From: Impatiens glandulifera
Taxonomy: Eukaryota; Streptophyta; Magnoliopsida; Ericales; Balsaminaceae
Assembly (NCBI RefSeq): GCF_907164915.1
Contig: NC_061864.1
Span: forward strand, 7,392,389-7,456,388
Direction of reading: 5' to 3'
DNA: 64,000 bases
Below the pieces are notes generated by a model that saw only the letters and a list, made by a program, of their open reading frames with translations, was not told where the DNA came from and did no database searches. Of this stretch, positions 52,089 to 62,884 are shown one piece after another (positions within the stretch are counted from its first letter, which is position 1; each line of letters starts with the position of its first letter). Position numbers and translations under genes: made by a program.

Positions 52089-53164
52089 AGACATGTATGG
52101 CAAACTCATCTTTTCTCTCCACCACGACCCATTAATGTCAATTCGAATTATGTCATTTTGGCTATGGCTGGAATGCTCTGGAAATTGTCGAAATTTTATG
52201 TCCCATCTTCATTCCTTTCCTTCTCTTCTCCTAAACTCAGTTGTCTTAGAAACTATTAGTTGCATTTGTTACCTTGATGACTCCTCCATCCTATCACTCT
52301 CTAATATTAATGTAGTTGGAATACCTTTCCTTCTAAACATAATAGGCAACAATACATTTTCCATACAATATCTTATAGACAATCGGGCAATTGTTCTCGA
52401 ATCTATGCAGAAAATCTCCGTCAATGTCTGCAGCCGGGCATTTGACGATCTCTTGTCTCGGATACTCTTACAAAGGCACCAATATCAAACTGTTAGAACA
52501 ATGTTTCATTCGGGGTCGCCTTCTTCTTCTTCTTCGCGGGTGCTTATCCCCACTGATGATAGAGTACAACAACATTTGATAAGTGGAATGAGGCCTGACA
52601 GAGTACAACAACATTTGATGGGTGGCATGGAGCCGAGGAGGAATAATATTGTAAGCATATCTGAAGATCCCAGGGAACAAGATATCATGACGGTTGACCA
52701 AACTTTGTTAGTAACAGAACTTGTTAGTCCGAGGTCGAGAATGGAGACACAACACGAAAGAATAGTCTTCTTGACATTCTCCAAAGGCTACCATGTTACT
52801 GAAACTCAACTTAGAGATTTTTTTGTCGGGTAATATAAACATAAATAACTATATCTTTTACATGCAATGAGTTTTTATAATAAAAAAAACCTTTCATTGC
52901 AGACGATTTGGAGAGATAATAGAAGACTTGATTATGCAAGATGTACCATTGGAGGAGCAACCACTTTATGCGCGCATGCTTGTGCATTCCTCAAATGAAG
53001 TGGAGAAGGTTCTTGGAGGTCAAAATCGTGTTAGGTTCACCATCAATGGAAAACATGTTTATGGTCGGAAGTATGTCAAGAGAAATCCTAAAGCAACCAC
53101 CAGCTCGGTTTCCCACAAAAACTCTCCACCGCCATCTCCTGCTGCCGCCACAACATCCGAATAG
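52033..53164 (+). CDS. Plant-specific RRM-like protein, paralogue B
   Basis: Exons 52033-52829 and 52903-53164 with the same phase and intron position as gene A (73-nt intron); 352 residues. It has the same MSFWLWLECSGN core, the same NRAIVLESMQKI segment and the same RRM-like end (IVFLTFSKGYHVTETQLR, then RVRFTINGKHVYGRKYVKR). The linker is longer than in gene A because the DRVQQHLI/DRVQQHLM-GGM segment is duplicated, and it carries a Ser run. It is very close to gene A over both coding and promoter sequence, so the duplication is fairly recent. Both frames are open, which argues for constraint. Confidence 0.8.
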
Positions 53165-55984
53165 ACCAACGCCATATCTTTTTGTCTAGAATTTGATTAA
53201 AACAAAATTCAAAGGGTTATTTAAAACTTGTGATAATTCACATATTTCATTAAAATTCATCAATTAAATCCATCAGGTCTATATGGATAAGAGATAATAT
53301 ACTAGGGTTTTCTAGAGACAATGAACTATCCCATCGAAGAAACGATACTTGGAAATGAAGATCTCCAGCAGTCCAACCAAGGGTTTTTCTCTTCTTCCTT
53401 TGTCACTAAAATAAACAGATAATTTTCTATGCCAACTAGCCGACTCCATATTCTAATTAATAGAGTGGATCTGGTCTTTTAAGGTTTTTTTCTGTTTATA
53501 TAATTTTACTAAAATATTTTGGAATGAAATTTGAAACTTTTTTGTTTTTGTTTTATTTGAGTCAAATTTTGTGTTATTTAATAAAGAGAGAGAAGGAGAG
53601 ATCAAGTCTTAATAGCAAAATATGACAATAAAATTAAATTCACTCATAACCGACATGAGTTTCAAAACACAGTTGAGTGATGAGAGAGTCAACCTTTCCT
53701 TCTAATAAATTGTTGTTTAAAAGAAATTTTTTTTAACAAATTTCTTTTTTTGACAAAGGGTCCTACATTAAAAAAAACAAATAAATTTCTTTTGAAACCA
53801 CCAATAAAATTATCAAGAGAACCACAAACATCCTAATTGAATCACCTAGCTCCCTTGGCCTCATTCTTGAAGTGAATGAAGAAAATGCAAAATATTTAAA
53901 TAAAATTAATATTTTCAGTTATGATATATGAAGCTGGAACCATTACCAAATTAAACTATGAATAATGGAGGATGGTTTATTATGGCAAGGCCCCAACCAC
54001 TCAATAATTATTACATTCCACTAGGTTGAGGGTCTTGTTACTAAATTTGTAGTTGGAATCCCTTTACCTTTTCTGGGTAAAAATATAATATATTATTATT
54101 TTTTAATTACACCCTTCCCTACACATCCCAAGTGCTAAATTTGTCTAATTTCCATAATCTTTTTGTGTCAACTTCTTTATTTCCTTTATTGAAAAAACTA
54201 TTTACAATGGTTGTTTATATTCCACTTATATATTATTTATTCCCCTCAAATTGGTAAAATAAATAAATAAACCATCCTATCTATGGCACTGACTTATTTT
54301 TTGGTGATCACAATAGTATTTCCTCCTACTCCAACAAAAGTTGGAGACAAACAATATTTTAATTCAAAATAGAATTGCCTAATAAACATCGTCCAGTCAT
54401 TCCAAGACCTTCTTTCAACCAACTATTTTTAAAATATTTTTTTTTTTTTACTTTTTATAACCTTTTAAGTTATTTAAATAATCATAACAAAAACAAAAAT
54501 ATCACTCAATTATTAATTAAAATTACTAAAATATACTATATTTTAAATTATTATTTTTTATTTTATCATTATATATTAATATATTTTAAGTCTTTTTATA
54601 AAAAAATAATATTTTTTTCATTATTCTTTTAAAATATCAATTAGTTATTTAAATAACCCAAATATAAAACAAGGCCTTAATTTTCTATAAACTAATTTTT
54701 GGTGTAATAGTTGTTGAACAATCAAAATTGATAAAAGAGTTTGTTGGTTAAAAAAATGAGGTTTGAAGGTTTTGAAAAACTCATATGAAAAGGAAGGAAA
54801 AGTGATGGGTTGTACTAGACCTGCTGTAGATTCATTTCCAATATTGTCTTAAAAAAATAGCTATTTGTAAATAAAATAAGGTGGTTTAATTAGCACAAAT
54901 CATCCGCTAATCGAAATCGTGCCGAAATCGTACTCTCTCACAAAGTATTACATTTTAACCATTCATATGAGAGAAGAAATAGAAGTTTAGTAAAAAATAA
55001 TCCTAGATCTCTTAGATATATTATGATATTATATTTTCTATATATAATAAAATATCGTTAAGTTATACACCCCGGTTAAGGGAATTTTAAGGATTCTTTG
55101 ATTCTTTTATGTTGCACACACCTTTTCTAATACTTTTTCAAAATTACAAATCTTTTTTTTTTTTTTTTCAAATTATTTAATTCTTTTTTTATAAATTTAT
55201 AAATTATATAATTATATAAATATAAAATATATATAATTAAAATTAAATATATTAAATTAAATCATTAAAATAAAATTTATCTTAAATAGTATACAATAAA
55301 ATAAAATATATTAAATAAAAAATAAAATAAGATGCATTCCCCAAAAAGTTCAAATTTAGTAAAATAAAATATAAAATATATATTTTATCAAAACAATACA
55401 TTAATAAACATTAATATAAAATATATTACATAAATATTAAAATAAAATATATTAAATAAAAACTAAATTTATATTTTATAAAAAAACTTATTTTATTTTA
55501 TAAAAAGAATATATTTTTTTAATATATTTGATTTTAATATTTATATAATATATTTGATTTTAATGTTTATATAATATATTTATAAAATAAAATAATTTTT
55601 TAATTTAAAAAATGAATATTTATAGTTTGAATAGAAAGAAGATGTGGATTGCTTAAGAAAGGGAATTGAAAAATGTTAAAAATACAATCAACTTTAGGAA
55701 TTGGAGTAAGTTTTTACTACAAGAAAATATTTTTGTTTGATAATAATAAAAAAAAATGTAGTTTGTTTGGTTTAAAATATTAAAAATTCTTTCTAATATT
55801 TTTTTCTTCTCTTATTAATTAATAAAGGATAATTTTACTATTTTTATATAAAAAATAATTAGATAAGTGAAATAATTATTAGATTTTAGATAAAAATTCA
55901 TAAAATAACCCTAAAACTCAAATTATCAATCAAACAAGCTCGCGCATGTTAAAGCGTTTTTACTTTCTAGGATGAAAAAGACGC
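53165..55984. other. Spacer between genes B and C
   Basis: 53280-53545 matches the CDC5 5' flank (32793-33045). 53795-54800 matches 47690-47985 in scattered blocks, including ACTAATTTTTGG and AGTTGTTGAACAAT. The remainder (54840-55980) is AT-rich with no gene. The 85-codon frame at 54375 is low in complexity. Confidence 0.55.
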
Positions 55985-56049
55985 ATTGGTATTAGCACAA
56001 AATTAATTGACCCTGGCTGGCTTCATTGAATGAGCGTGCCTTTTCACTT
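55985..56049 (+). promoter_or_regulatory. Conserved upstream block of RRM-like gene C
   Basis: TTGGTATTAGCACAAAATTA to GAATGAGCGTGCCTTTTCAC, the counterpart of the blocks before genes A and B. A TTATATATAT run follows at 56151-56160. Confidence 0.5.
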
Positions 56050-56243
56050 ATCAGGGCGTCTATTCCCGAGTCCCGACTGATCGGGACACCTCGATTCCAT
56101 GTTTACACCTTCTCTAACCACATTTTAATCGGTCTGCATCTTTTCCAGATTTATATATATACATAACACAATTATCCACCATGATCCACACACTGTTTCA
56201 ATATCCATTTTTTTCAATTATCACCCACAATCCATCTTCCATC

Positions 56244-57274
56244 ATGAACACTGTCCCCATCAAGCAGTTACCCACAATAGACAAAAAAATGTATGGAAAA
56301 CTAATCTTCTCTCTTCACCTCGACCCATTAATGTCAATTCGAATTATCTCATTTTGGCTATGGCTGGAATGCTCTGGAAATCGTCCAAATTTTATCACCT
56401 ATCTTCATTCCATGTCTTCTCTTATCCTAAACTCAATTGCTTTAGAAACTATCAGTTGCATTTCCTACCTGGATAACTCCATCTTATCACTCTCTATTAA
56501 AATTTTTGGAATCCCTTACCTTCAACACTTCGTCAATAACAATACATTCTCCTTACCTTATCTTATCCACAATCGGGCAAAGGTTCTTGAATTCATGCAG
56601 AAAATCTCCGACAGTAGTGCATTAGACAATCGCATGTCTCAAATCATCTCACAAAGGCAACAATATCAAACACTTGGATCAATGTTTCATTCAGGGTCGT
56701 CTTCTACTTCACGGCCAATGTCCAATAATTTTGGAGTACATCAACATTTGATCGGTGGGATGAGGCCGAGGAAGAACAATAATGTAGGCATATTTGAAGA
56801 ACAAGAGATCATGGCAGTTGACCAAAATCCGAAGTCGAGATTGGGAACACATCAAGAAAGAATAGTCTTATTGATATTCGGCAAAGGCTATCATCTTACT
56901 AAAACTCAACTTAGAGATTTCTTTGTTGGGTAATCAACATAACTAACCATATCTTTTAATTACTTGCAATGCTATAATAAAAGTTCATTGATAAAAATAA
57001 AAATTGATTTTGCAGACGATTTGGAGAAATAATCGAAGACTTGATTATGCAAGATGTGCCTCAACCACTTTATGCACGGATGCTAGTTCATTCTTCAAAT
57101 GAAGTGAAGATGGTTCTTAGAGGGCAAAACTGCATTAGGTTCACCATCAATGGAAAATATGTCTATGCTCGTAAATATGTCAAGAGGAATCCTAGAGCAT
57201 CCGCCAATTCATCTTCCCACCAACACTCTCCACCGCCAGTTGGAGATGGCGCCACAACATCAGAGGAGGAGTAG
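56244..57274 (+). CDS. Plant-specific RRM-like protein, paralogue C
   Basis: Exons 56244-56929 and 57016-57274, intron 86 nt in the same position; 314 residues. The start at 56244 aligns with MNTVP of genes A and B. The in-frame ATG at 56181 is the counterpart of their upstream ATGs and would add 21 residues (MIHTLFQYPFFSIITHNPSS...). It has the FWLWLECSGN core, NRAKVLEFMQKI and an RRM-like end (RIVLLIFGKGYHLTKTQLR, then IRFTINGKYVYARKYVKR). It is more diverged than A is from B, with a shorter linker and deletions (e.g. in VPQPLYARM). Confidence 0.78.
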
Positions 57275-60171
57275 TAAGCCAGCATCATATTTTTGTCACC
57301 ATGGATTAGTGGATTTGAGATTATATTATTTTGTTGTTTTGAAAGGATAATTTAAAATTTGTGATCAAATTTCAGTCTCATTTTTATAAATTTCAATCTC
57401 ACTAAAATAGTTCCCATTAAAGGTTTCAAAAGTTTATAAGCCGGAATGTAAACAGTTAAAAAGAAAATTTCAAACCTTGGATTTCGATTTATTGGTAGGT
57501 TCTGTTGGATCAGTTTTCGATCGATTTAGTCTGAGCTAAGAATCATTGCTGAATAATATATATTAATTTTGAAAATATATATCAATTTCATGGTTGACAT
57601 TTTAATTATTAAAAAGTGTCTAGGTACCCGTTACAAGTTTAACTAAATTAGGTTATATTTTTTAAGTTTTTTTATTCTCGGGTAGTTGTTTGGCGGTTTC
57701 ACCTTCATTAAATTGTGCAACTCAACCATTTGAGTTCAGATTGATAATTTAAAAAAAATATCGACTATTTCGATTTAGATTGACCAGTTCAATTTATAAG
57801 CTTATGTGGTTCTTATACTCTTAGCTTAAGTGGTAGGATCGAGACGTGCATTTTTAAAAGACTATATCATATTCTCACTTACAATTCCTTGAAATTTTAT
57901 GGAGACGTGCATTTTTAAAAGACTATATCGATACTGAATATTAAAAAATTACTATATTTTAATTAACACATTTAAACTAAATTATATAAAATAAATATAA
58001 TATATTAACTACAAAATATAATTGACTTAAAACTATTAATAAATATTGTATCCTTAAGCAATAAACCATTAATCATCCACACTATATAATATAAATTCAT
58101 TTATACTATATATAAATTCATCAATATTATAAAAATATAAATAAACTTAAAACTGATATTACATAATTCTTAACTAAACACAAACTTAAAAAATCATTAA
58201 GTCAATTTTTCAAAAAATAAATATCCTTCTTGAATATATTTTTTCAACACATGTAAATTATCATCTACAAAATCAATAAAGAAACAATCAACATTAACAA
58301 ATACAAAAAATATAATTAAGATTAAAATATTTAACTAATAACATACTTCAAATCTTCGAAAAAAAAACATAGTTAAATATAATAAAATATTTAATATTTA
58401 ATATATTTCTAATAAATTTATTGATTTATAAAAATAATTTAGAATTAGTAATGTCTTCTCATTTTAAAAACTCTTCAAAAAAAATATGTGTCTTAAAAAA
58501 CAGACATTTTATTTTTTGTCTTAAAAAACTAATTCTTTATTTTTGTTTTGAAAAATTGACTCTTTATTTTTTACTTAAAAAATGTATTACTTACCTATAT
58601 AAATATGTGGTAGTATTGTAGAAGTTAAAACTGAAAAAGAATCTACAAAATAAAGATCGAAGATTAAGTTAATAAATAATTATAAAAATGTAAGAGTTAG
58701 AGAACAAACATAAATTTATTAAATAACATTAAAACAAGTAATATTAAATTTAAGAACACAAATAAAAACATTACTTACTTGCAATTTGTTTTGTTATTGA
58801 AGACGTGGAGTTGAACAAAACCTAAAAAAAGATGAAGATAGAAGTTGAAGTAAGGTTGAAGGAAGAAAATGAAAATTAAGATCATTTACTCATAGAGAAA
58901 CACTTATTACAAATAATGAAATGACGGAGTGATTAATGATAAAATAATTAATATATTATATTTATTTAATGATGGGTGTGACTCATGTGTTGGGTTTTGC
59001 AACAGCAAGCCACATATCTTCTTAAAAAACAAACTTATAAAAAAATAGTTTTCAAATCGTCTATGACCAATTGATTTATCAAAACTGAAATAGCACAAAA
59101 CAATAACAACACAATTTACGTGGTTCGATCAAAATCGACATACGTCCACGGGAGGAAAAGTTTCAATAAATCAAATAAATGTCAATAGTAGAAACTTACA
59201 TATCATTCTCTCAAATGAAAGAAGTGATTACACTATAAATTATCGGGATACTCCGCAATCAAAAGCTCCCCCAACCTCTTTCTTTGAATCAACCAAAGAA
59301 CAAGAAGAAACCAGAACACCCTAGATTTGTTCACTCTCTTTCAATCTTACTGTCATTAGAGAAAAATACAAAAAATGTATTTATATCTTAACCCGTTTTT
59401 ATAACTTTTAACTCTAACTCGTTTTCATAATAGAAAACTTTACCCAGTTTACTTACCGAAAGATAAAACCCGACCGCAATGACAAGGAACACCTCAACAT
59501 TATCATGTGGAATTTGAAAAAACGTTTAAATTTTATCAATATATATATATATATTAATATATTCGGGTATCAGGTTTGGATTTTCAACACTCTCCTACCC
59601 GAACCCGATCGGGTAACATTTTTTACTCTCTATTTTCGACCCGAACCCGATCATCGGGTACACATATATCTAGTATACGGGGTACCCATTACCTTCTTAT
59701 ATTAAAAAAAAATATCATGTGTAATTTCAATTTTTTTTATAATGATTTCTTTATTGATTAAAGCACCTATAAAAATATTAATACAAAAAAAATGAAATGA
59801 ACTAAATTAAATGTTAGAGGTTAAATAATATAAATTTGTAAAAATTAAAATTTTGATGGGAATGATCCACCAATCACACAATTTTTTTCAAGGTAACGAC
59901 TATCATTTATATTCAATAATAACGAATGAAGAAGGAGAGCAAGTCGATCAAACCAATTAAGCATTGTCGAAAAAATCTCAATCCAAAATACTGAGCGATG
60001 GTAAAATTTATTTTTGTCCGAATTTGATAAGTAACGTTAAAAAAAGTTCACCCAAATAGTATAATGATCATATAAAAATATGGTTAAAATAGCGAGAAAC
60101 TCATATAAATCATTAGAAGCTACAAGTAAAAGACATTCGGTCACAAAAATTCTCCTAACATCCGCTGACAA
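57275..60171. other. Intergenic, AT-rich
   Basis: No gene. A duplicated segment, GGAGACGTGCATTTTTAAAAGACTATATC-like, occurs at about 57841 and 57901 (60-bp period). 58421-58621 is a Phe/Lys-rich open frame judged non-coding. 59090-59480 looks like part of a retrotransposon LTR (separate entry). 59570-59690 has short GGGTA/ACCCGAACCCGATC inverted motifs. Confidence 0.5.
59095..59480. repeat. Possible LTR fragment of a Copia-type retrotransposon
   Basis: The motif AATTTACGTGGTTCGATC followed by ACATACGTCCACGGG is familiar from terminal repeats dispersed in dicot genomes. The rest (CTCCCCCAACCTCTTTC and onward) is non-coding. No second LTR, primer binding site or polyprotein was found, so the assignment is weak. 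Confidence 0.3.
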
Positions 60172-60610
60172 CAGTGGCGGACCTACAAGGGGGGCCTTGG
60201 GGGGCCCGGGCCTCCCCCAATCAGGGTAAAACTTTTAACATATTATATATATATATTTATCAAATAAGGCTTTGCTTGAGTGGTTTTGGAGCTGAAATGT
60301 ATAGTAGAGGTCAGGTGATCAAACCCTGCCTCTAACATTTCTTTAATTATAACCTTATTTTATACCAACACTATTTTCTAATATCTATAATAAACTAACA
60401 CTTCCTTTTATAAAAATTAATAAAAAAAACTAATTCATAATTATAGTATTCTAATTTCAAATATAATTTTTTTATTTTATACAAAAAAAATTTCTTTCTA
60501 AAATACAATATTTATAATAATACATAAATTTTAGTTAATATATAAATAACATTTATTTATATAAGTTAAAATATAAAGAATTATATATAAAATAATGAAA
60601 ATCATATAAT

Positions 60611-60985
60611 ATTATTATTTATTTTAAAACTGCATTTATATTATAATTTATTTATATATATATATTTTATTAATTTTAATATAATTAATAATACAAATTA
60701 GTTATAAGAGTAAAATAACCATTTATATAAATATAAGGGTAAAATATTATTTTATATTTTTTAATTTTAAATTATTTCAACAAATAAATGTATATTATTA
60801 TTTATTTTAAAACTACATTTATATTATAATTTATTTATATATATATATTTTATTAATTTTAATATAATTAATAATACAAATTAGTTATAAGAGTAAAATA
60901 ACCATTTATATAAATATAAGGGTAAAATATTATTTTATATTTTTTAATTTTAAATTAATTTTAAATTATTTCAACAAATAAATGT
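60611..60985 (+). repeat. 183-bp-period tandem duplication inside the hAT element
   Basis: Two copies, ATTTTAAAAC at 60621 and again at 60804, remain nearly identical through AAAATATTATTTTATATTTT. They include GTTATAAGAGTAAAATAACC and (TA)n. Confidence 0.93.
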
Positions 60986-61099
60986 ATTTGTTAGATTTTA
61001 TTTAGGGGTTGTGACACATATTTATTTTTAATCATTTATTTTATGTAGGATATAGAATAATGAAGATGTTCTATAAACGAATTTGTACTTCTACATCAC

Positions 61100-61600
61100 A
61101 TGATCATCATGAGTCTTCTTAATCAATTAATGAGCCTACTAATGAGTCTAATGTTACTGATCAAATATACATGGTTAGAATATAACATATCAAAAGATGC
61201 ATCATTTTGTTTTTGGTGTTATCTTTTCAAACCTTTAAATAGAGAAAACGTAGATGATACATTTATAGGAGATGAGTACAAAAATTGGAAAAGAGCATTA
61301 GTAAGATTCAATCGTCATATGAGAACTTCAAATAGTTGTCATAATGAAGCTAGAATTCAATTTGAATCATTTTAAGATCAAAGACATAACGTGAGAAACG
61401 TTTTACGTACACATAGTCGTGATATAGAAATAAATTATCACACATGTTTAACGACAATATTTGATGTAACACGCTTTCTATTGAGGCAATGATTACCTTT
61501 TCGAGGACATGATGAGTAAAGTAGTTCATCAAATAAAGGAAATTTTCTTGAATTGATTGATTGATATAGTCAACGTAATGAAGATATTTGTCTTTTTTTG
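61100..61600 (+). pseudogene. hAT transposase fragment (TTF-type zinc finger, ZMYM1-like)
   Basis: The first part encodes WLEYNISKDASFCFWCYLF, then NWKRALVRFNRHMRTSNSCH and NEARIQFESF, the N-terminal TTF-type zinc finger of plant hAT transposases annotated as zinc finger MYM-type protein 1-like. After a stop at 61373 the same homology continues (LTTIFDVTRFLLRQ, LPFRGHDE, NKGNFLELID, QRNEDI) with several in-frame stops. The RNase H-like core and dimerisation domain are missing. Not functional. Confidence 0.82.
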
Positions 61601-61772
61601 TACCGACTCATGGACAATAATAATTTAGTAATTGTACTTATTAGTATTTTAATGTAATTATCGAGTAAAATTTTAATTAAAAAATATATTTATTTGATAG
61701 CCAAAAAATGCTACGTTATTAGGTATTTGGCCCCCCCGAGAAAATATTTCTGGGTCCGCCACTGGCTGACAA

Positions 61773-62369
61773 GGTTGACGAAATCTGGGTGTCGTAGACA
61801 CGGAACTGAAAATAGGAAAGAACAACAATGTACGAGCAACAACATTATCTCCACATTAAGATGAACAAGGTACGAGCAACAATATTATCTCTTTTGTTGT
61901 AAAAAAGAAACGAACAAAGACTCGAAAAATGATCACCAACACGATTAGAAAGTAAGAGTAAAAGACGATTTATCAAAAGATTGTGAGTATTATTCTCATT
62001 AAAAAAAAGTTGAGACAACAAATCCAATGTAACTAATTAGAATGCAACATCGAACAAAAACATGTACCAATTCAAATATCATGGGTGAAAAATGAGTCAC
62101 AATTATTAGTTTTTGATTTATTTAATTAAACAAAAATATTTCAAAGTCACTTGTTAACCTTTTTTAACGTTAAAAATAAACATTTATGCAACTAATTAAT
62201 CTGAGGAGTCAGCAATCATGAACTATTAACATATTTACGCGCAGCTTTTGATGGGAGTGGACGACGGAATGCTATACTTCCATGAAGTCTTGCTTTGAAT
62301 AATAATAAATCTTCAGATCGAAGGCAGACGATCTCTTATTATATGATCCGGAGTGGAGACATCCATCCA
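61773..62369. other. Upstream region of the GT8 gene
   Basis: An AT-rich flank between the hAT element and the GT8 gene. An in-frame ATG at 62295 would extend the protein by 25 residues (MNNNKSSDRRQTISYYMIRS...) that look non-conserved, so it is treated as leader. No clear TATA box. Confidence 0.45.
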
Positions 62370-62884
62370 ATGCGCCTCTTTGCGATGAAATCCATTTCCT
62401 GGAAGTTGTTGTTGGGATTTTGGATGCTTGTTCTGTCCTTCTTCTTCACTCTCTCCCCACCTCTGATCTGTGCCAAACAGTCATCTGATAAAGCTTACGT
62501 GACTCTTCTCTACGGAGATGAGTTTCTGTTGGGCGTTCGAGTTTTGGGGAAGTCAATTAGGGACACTGGATCTACTAAAGACATGGTTGCCCTTGTATCT
62601 GATGGCGTATCAGACAATGCTAAGAATCTCCTCAAGGTCTTTCTATCTATCCCCCCTTTTTTTTCATCTATCTCCTCAAGGATTAGTTGTTTTTGTTTGA
62701 TGAACACATTAATTTTCCATTTTGCCATGATTAAGAAGAAAATATTTCATGCATGCAATGCAGGGTGATGATTGGATTGTGGAGCCAATTAGTTTGTTGG
62801 CAAACCCTAATAAAGTGCGACCACAGAGATTTTGGGGAGTTTATACAAAGCTCAAAATATTCAACATGACTAACTACAAGAAAG
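62370..62884 (+). CDS. IPUT1: GT8 glucuronosyltransferase, IPUT1/PGSIP6-like, 5' part
   Basis: Partial gene running off the window. Exon 1 (62370-62636) and exon 2 (62764-62884) are joined in phase 0; the donor at 62885 leads into an intron of more than 1.1 kb with no further exon found before 64000. The protein begins MRLFAMKSISWKLLLGFWML, a signal-anchor of about 22 hydrophobic residues (about 12-33). Then come the GT8 start SSDKAYVTLLYGDEFLLGVR, VLGKSIRDTGSTKDMVALVS, and after the junction DDWIVEPISLLANPNKVRP and RFWGVYTKLKIFNMTNYKK. This is diagnostic of the PGSIP6 clade. Arabidopsis IPUT1 transfers glucuronic acid from UDP-GlcA to inositol phosphorylceramide in the Golgi, the first sugar step of GIPC sphingolipids. 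The DXD motif (YLDADT) would be in the next exon, outside the window. Confidence 0.9.

Larger units (their letters stand above)
43280..57300 (+). repeat. Three-unit tandem segmental duplication
   Basis: Unit A (about 43280-48230), unit B (about 48234-54800) and unit C (about 54800-57300) each carry one RRM-like gene. Units A and B share upstream blocks (43285-43460 with 48236-48410; 45410-45560 with 51465-51610) and downstream blocks (47690-47985 with 53795-54800), in the same order. Unit C shares the promoter-proximal part and the gene, and is more diverged. Spacer lengths differ through AT-rich indels. Local tandem duplication with C as the earliest split is the simplest reading. Confidence 0.85.
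60172..61764. mobile_element. hAT transposon, decayed, 1593 bp
   Basis: The ends are CAGTGGCGGACCTACAAGGG and, inverted from the right, CAGTGGCGGACCCAGAAATA, sharing a perfect 12-bp core with G/C-rich subterminal tracts. The 8-bp flanks are identical: GCTGACAA (60164-60171 and 61765-61772). The interior has a transposase remnant (separate entry), a 183-bp-period duplication and a tRNA-like pair of boxes near 60264-60335 (TTGCTTGAGTGG and GATCAAACCCTG). The identical target duplication indicates that the termini have stayed well preserved while the coding part has decayed. Confidence 0.93.

Noticed and set aside
58421..58621. 66-codon Phe/Lys/Leu-rich frame
   Set aside because: Low-complexity translation of AT-rich DNA with internally repeated motifs; no homologous pattern.
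59095..59480. Full LTR retrotransposon
   Set aside because: Only one LTR-like stretch; no partner LTR, primer binding site, gag or pol in the surrounding sequence.
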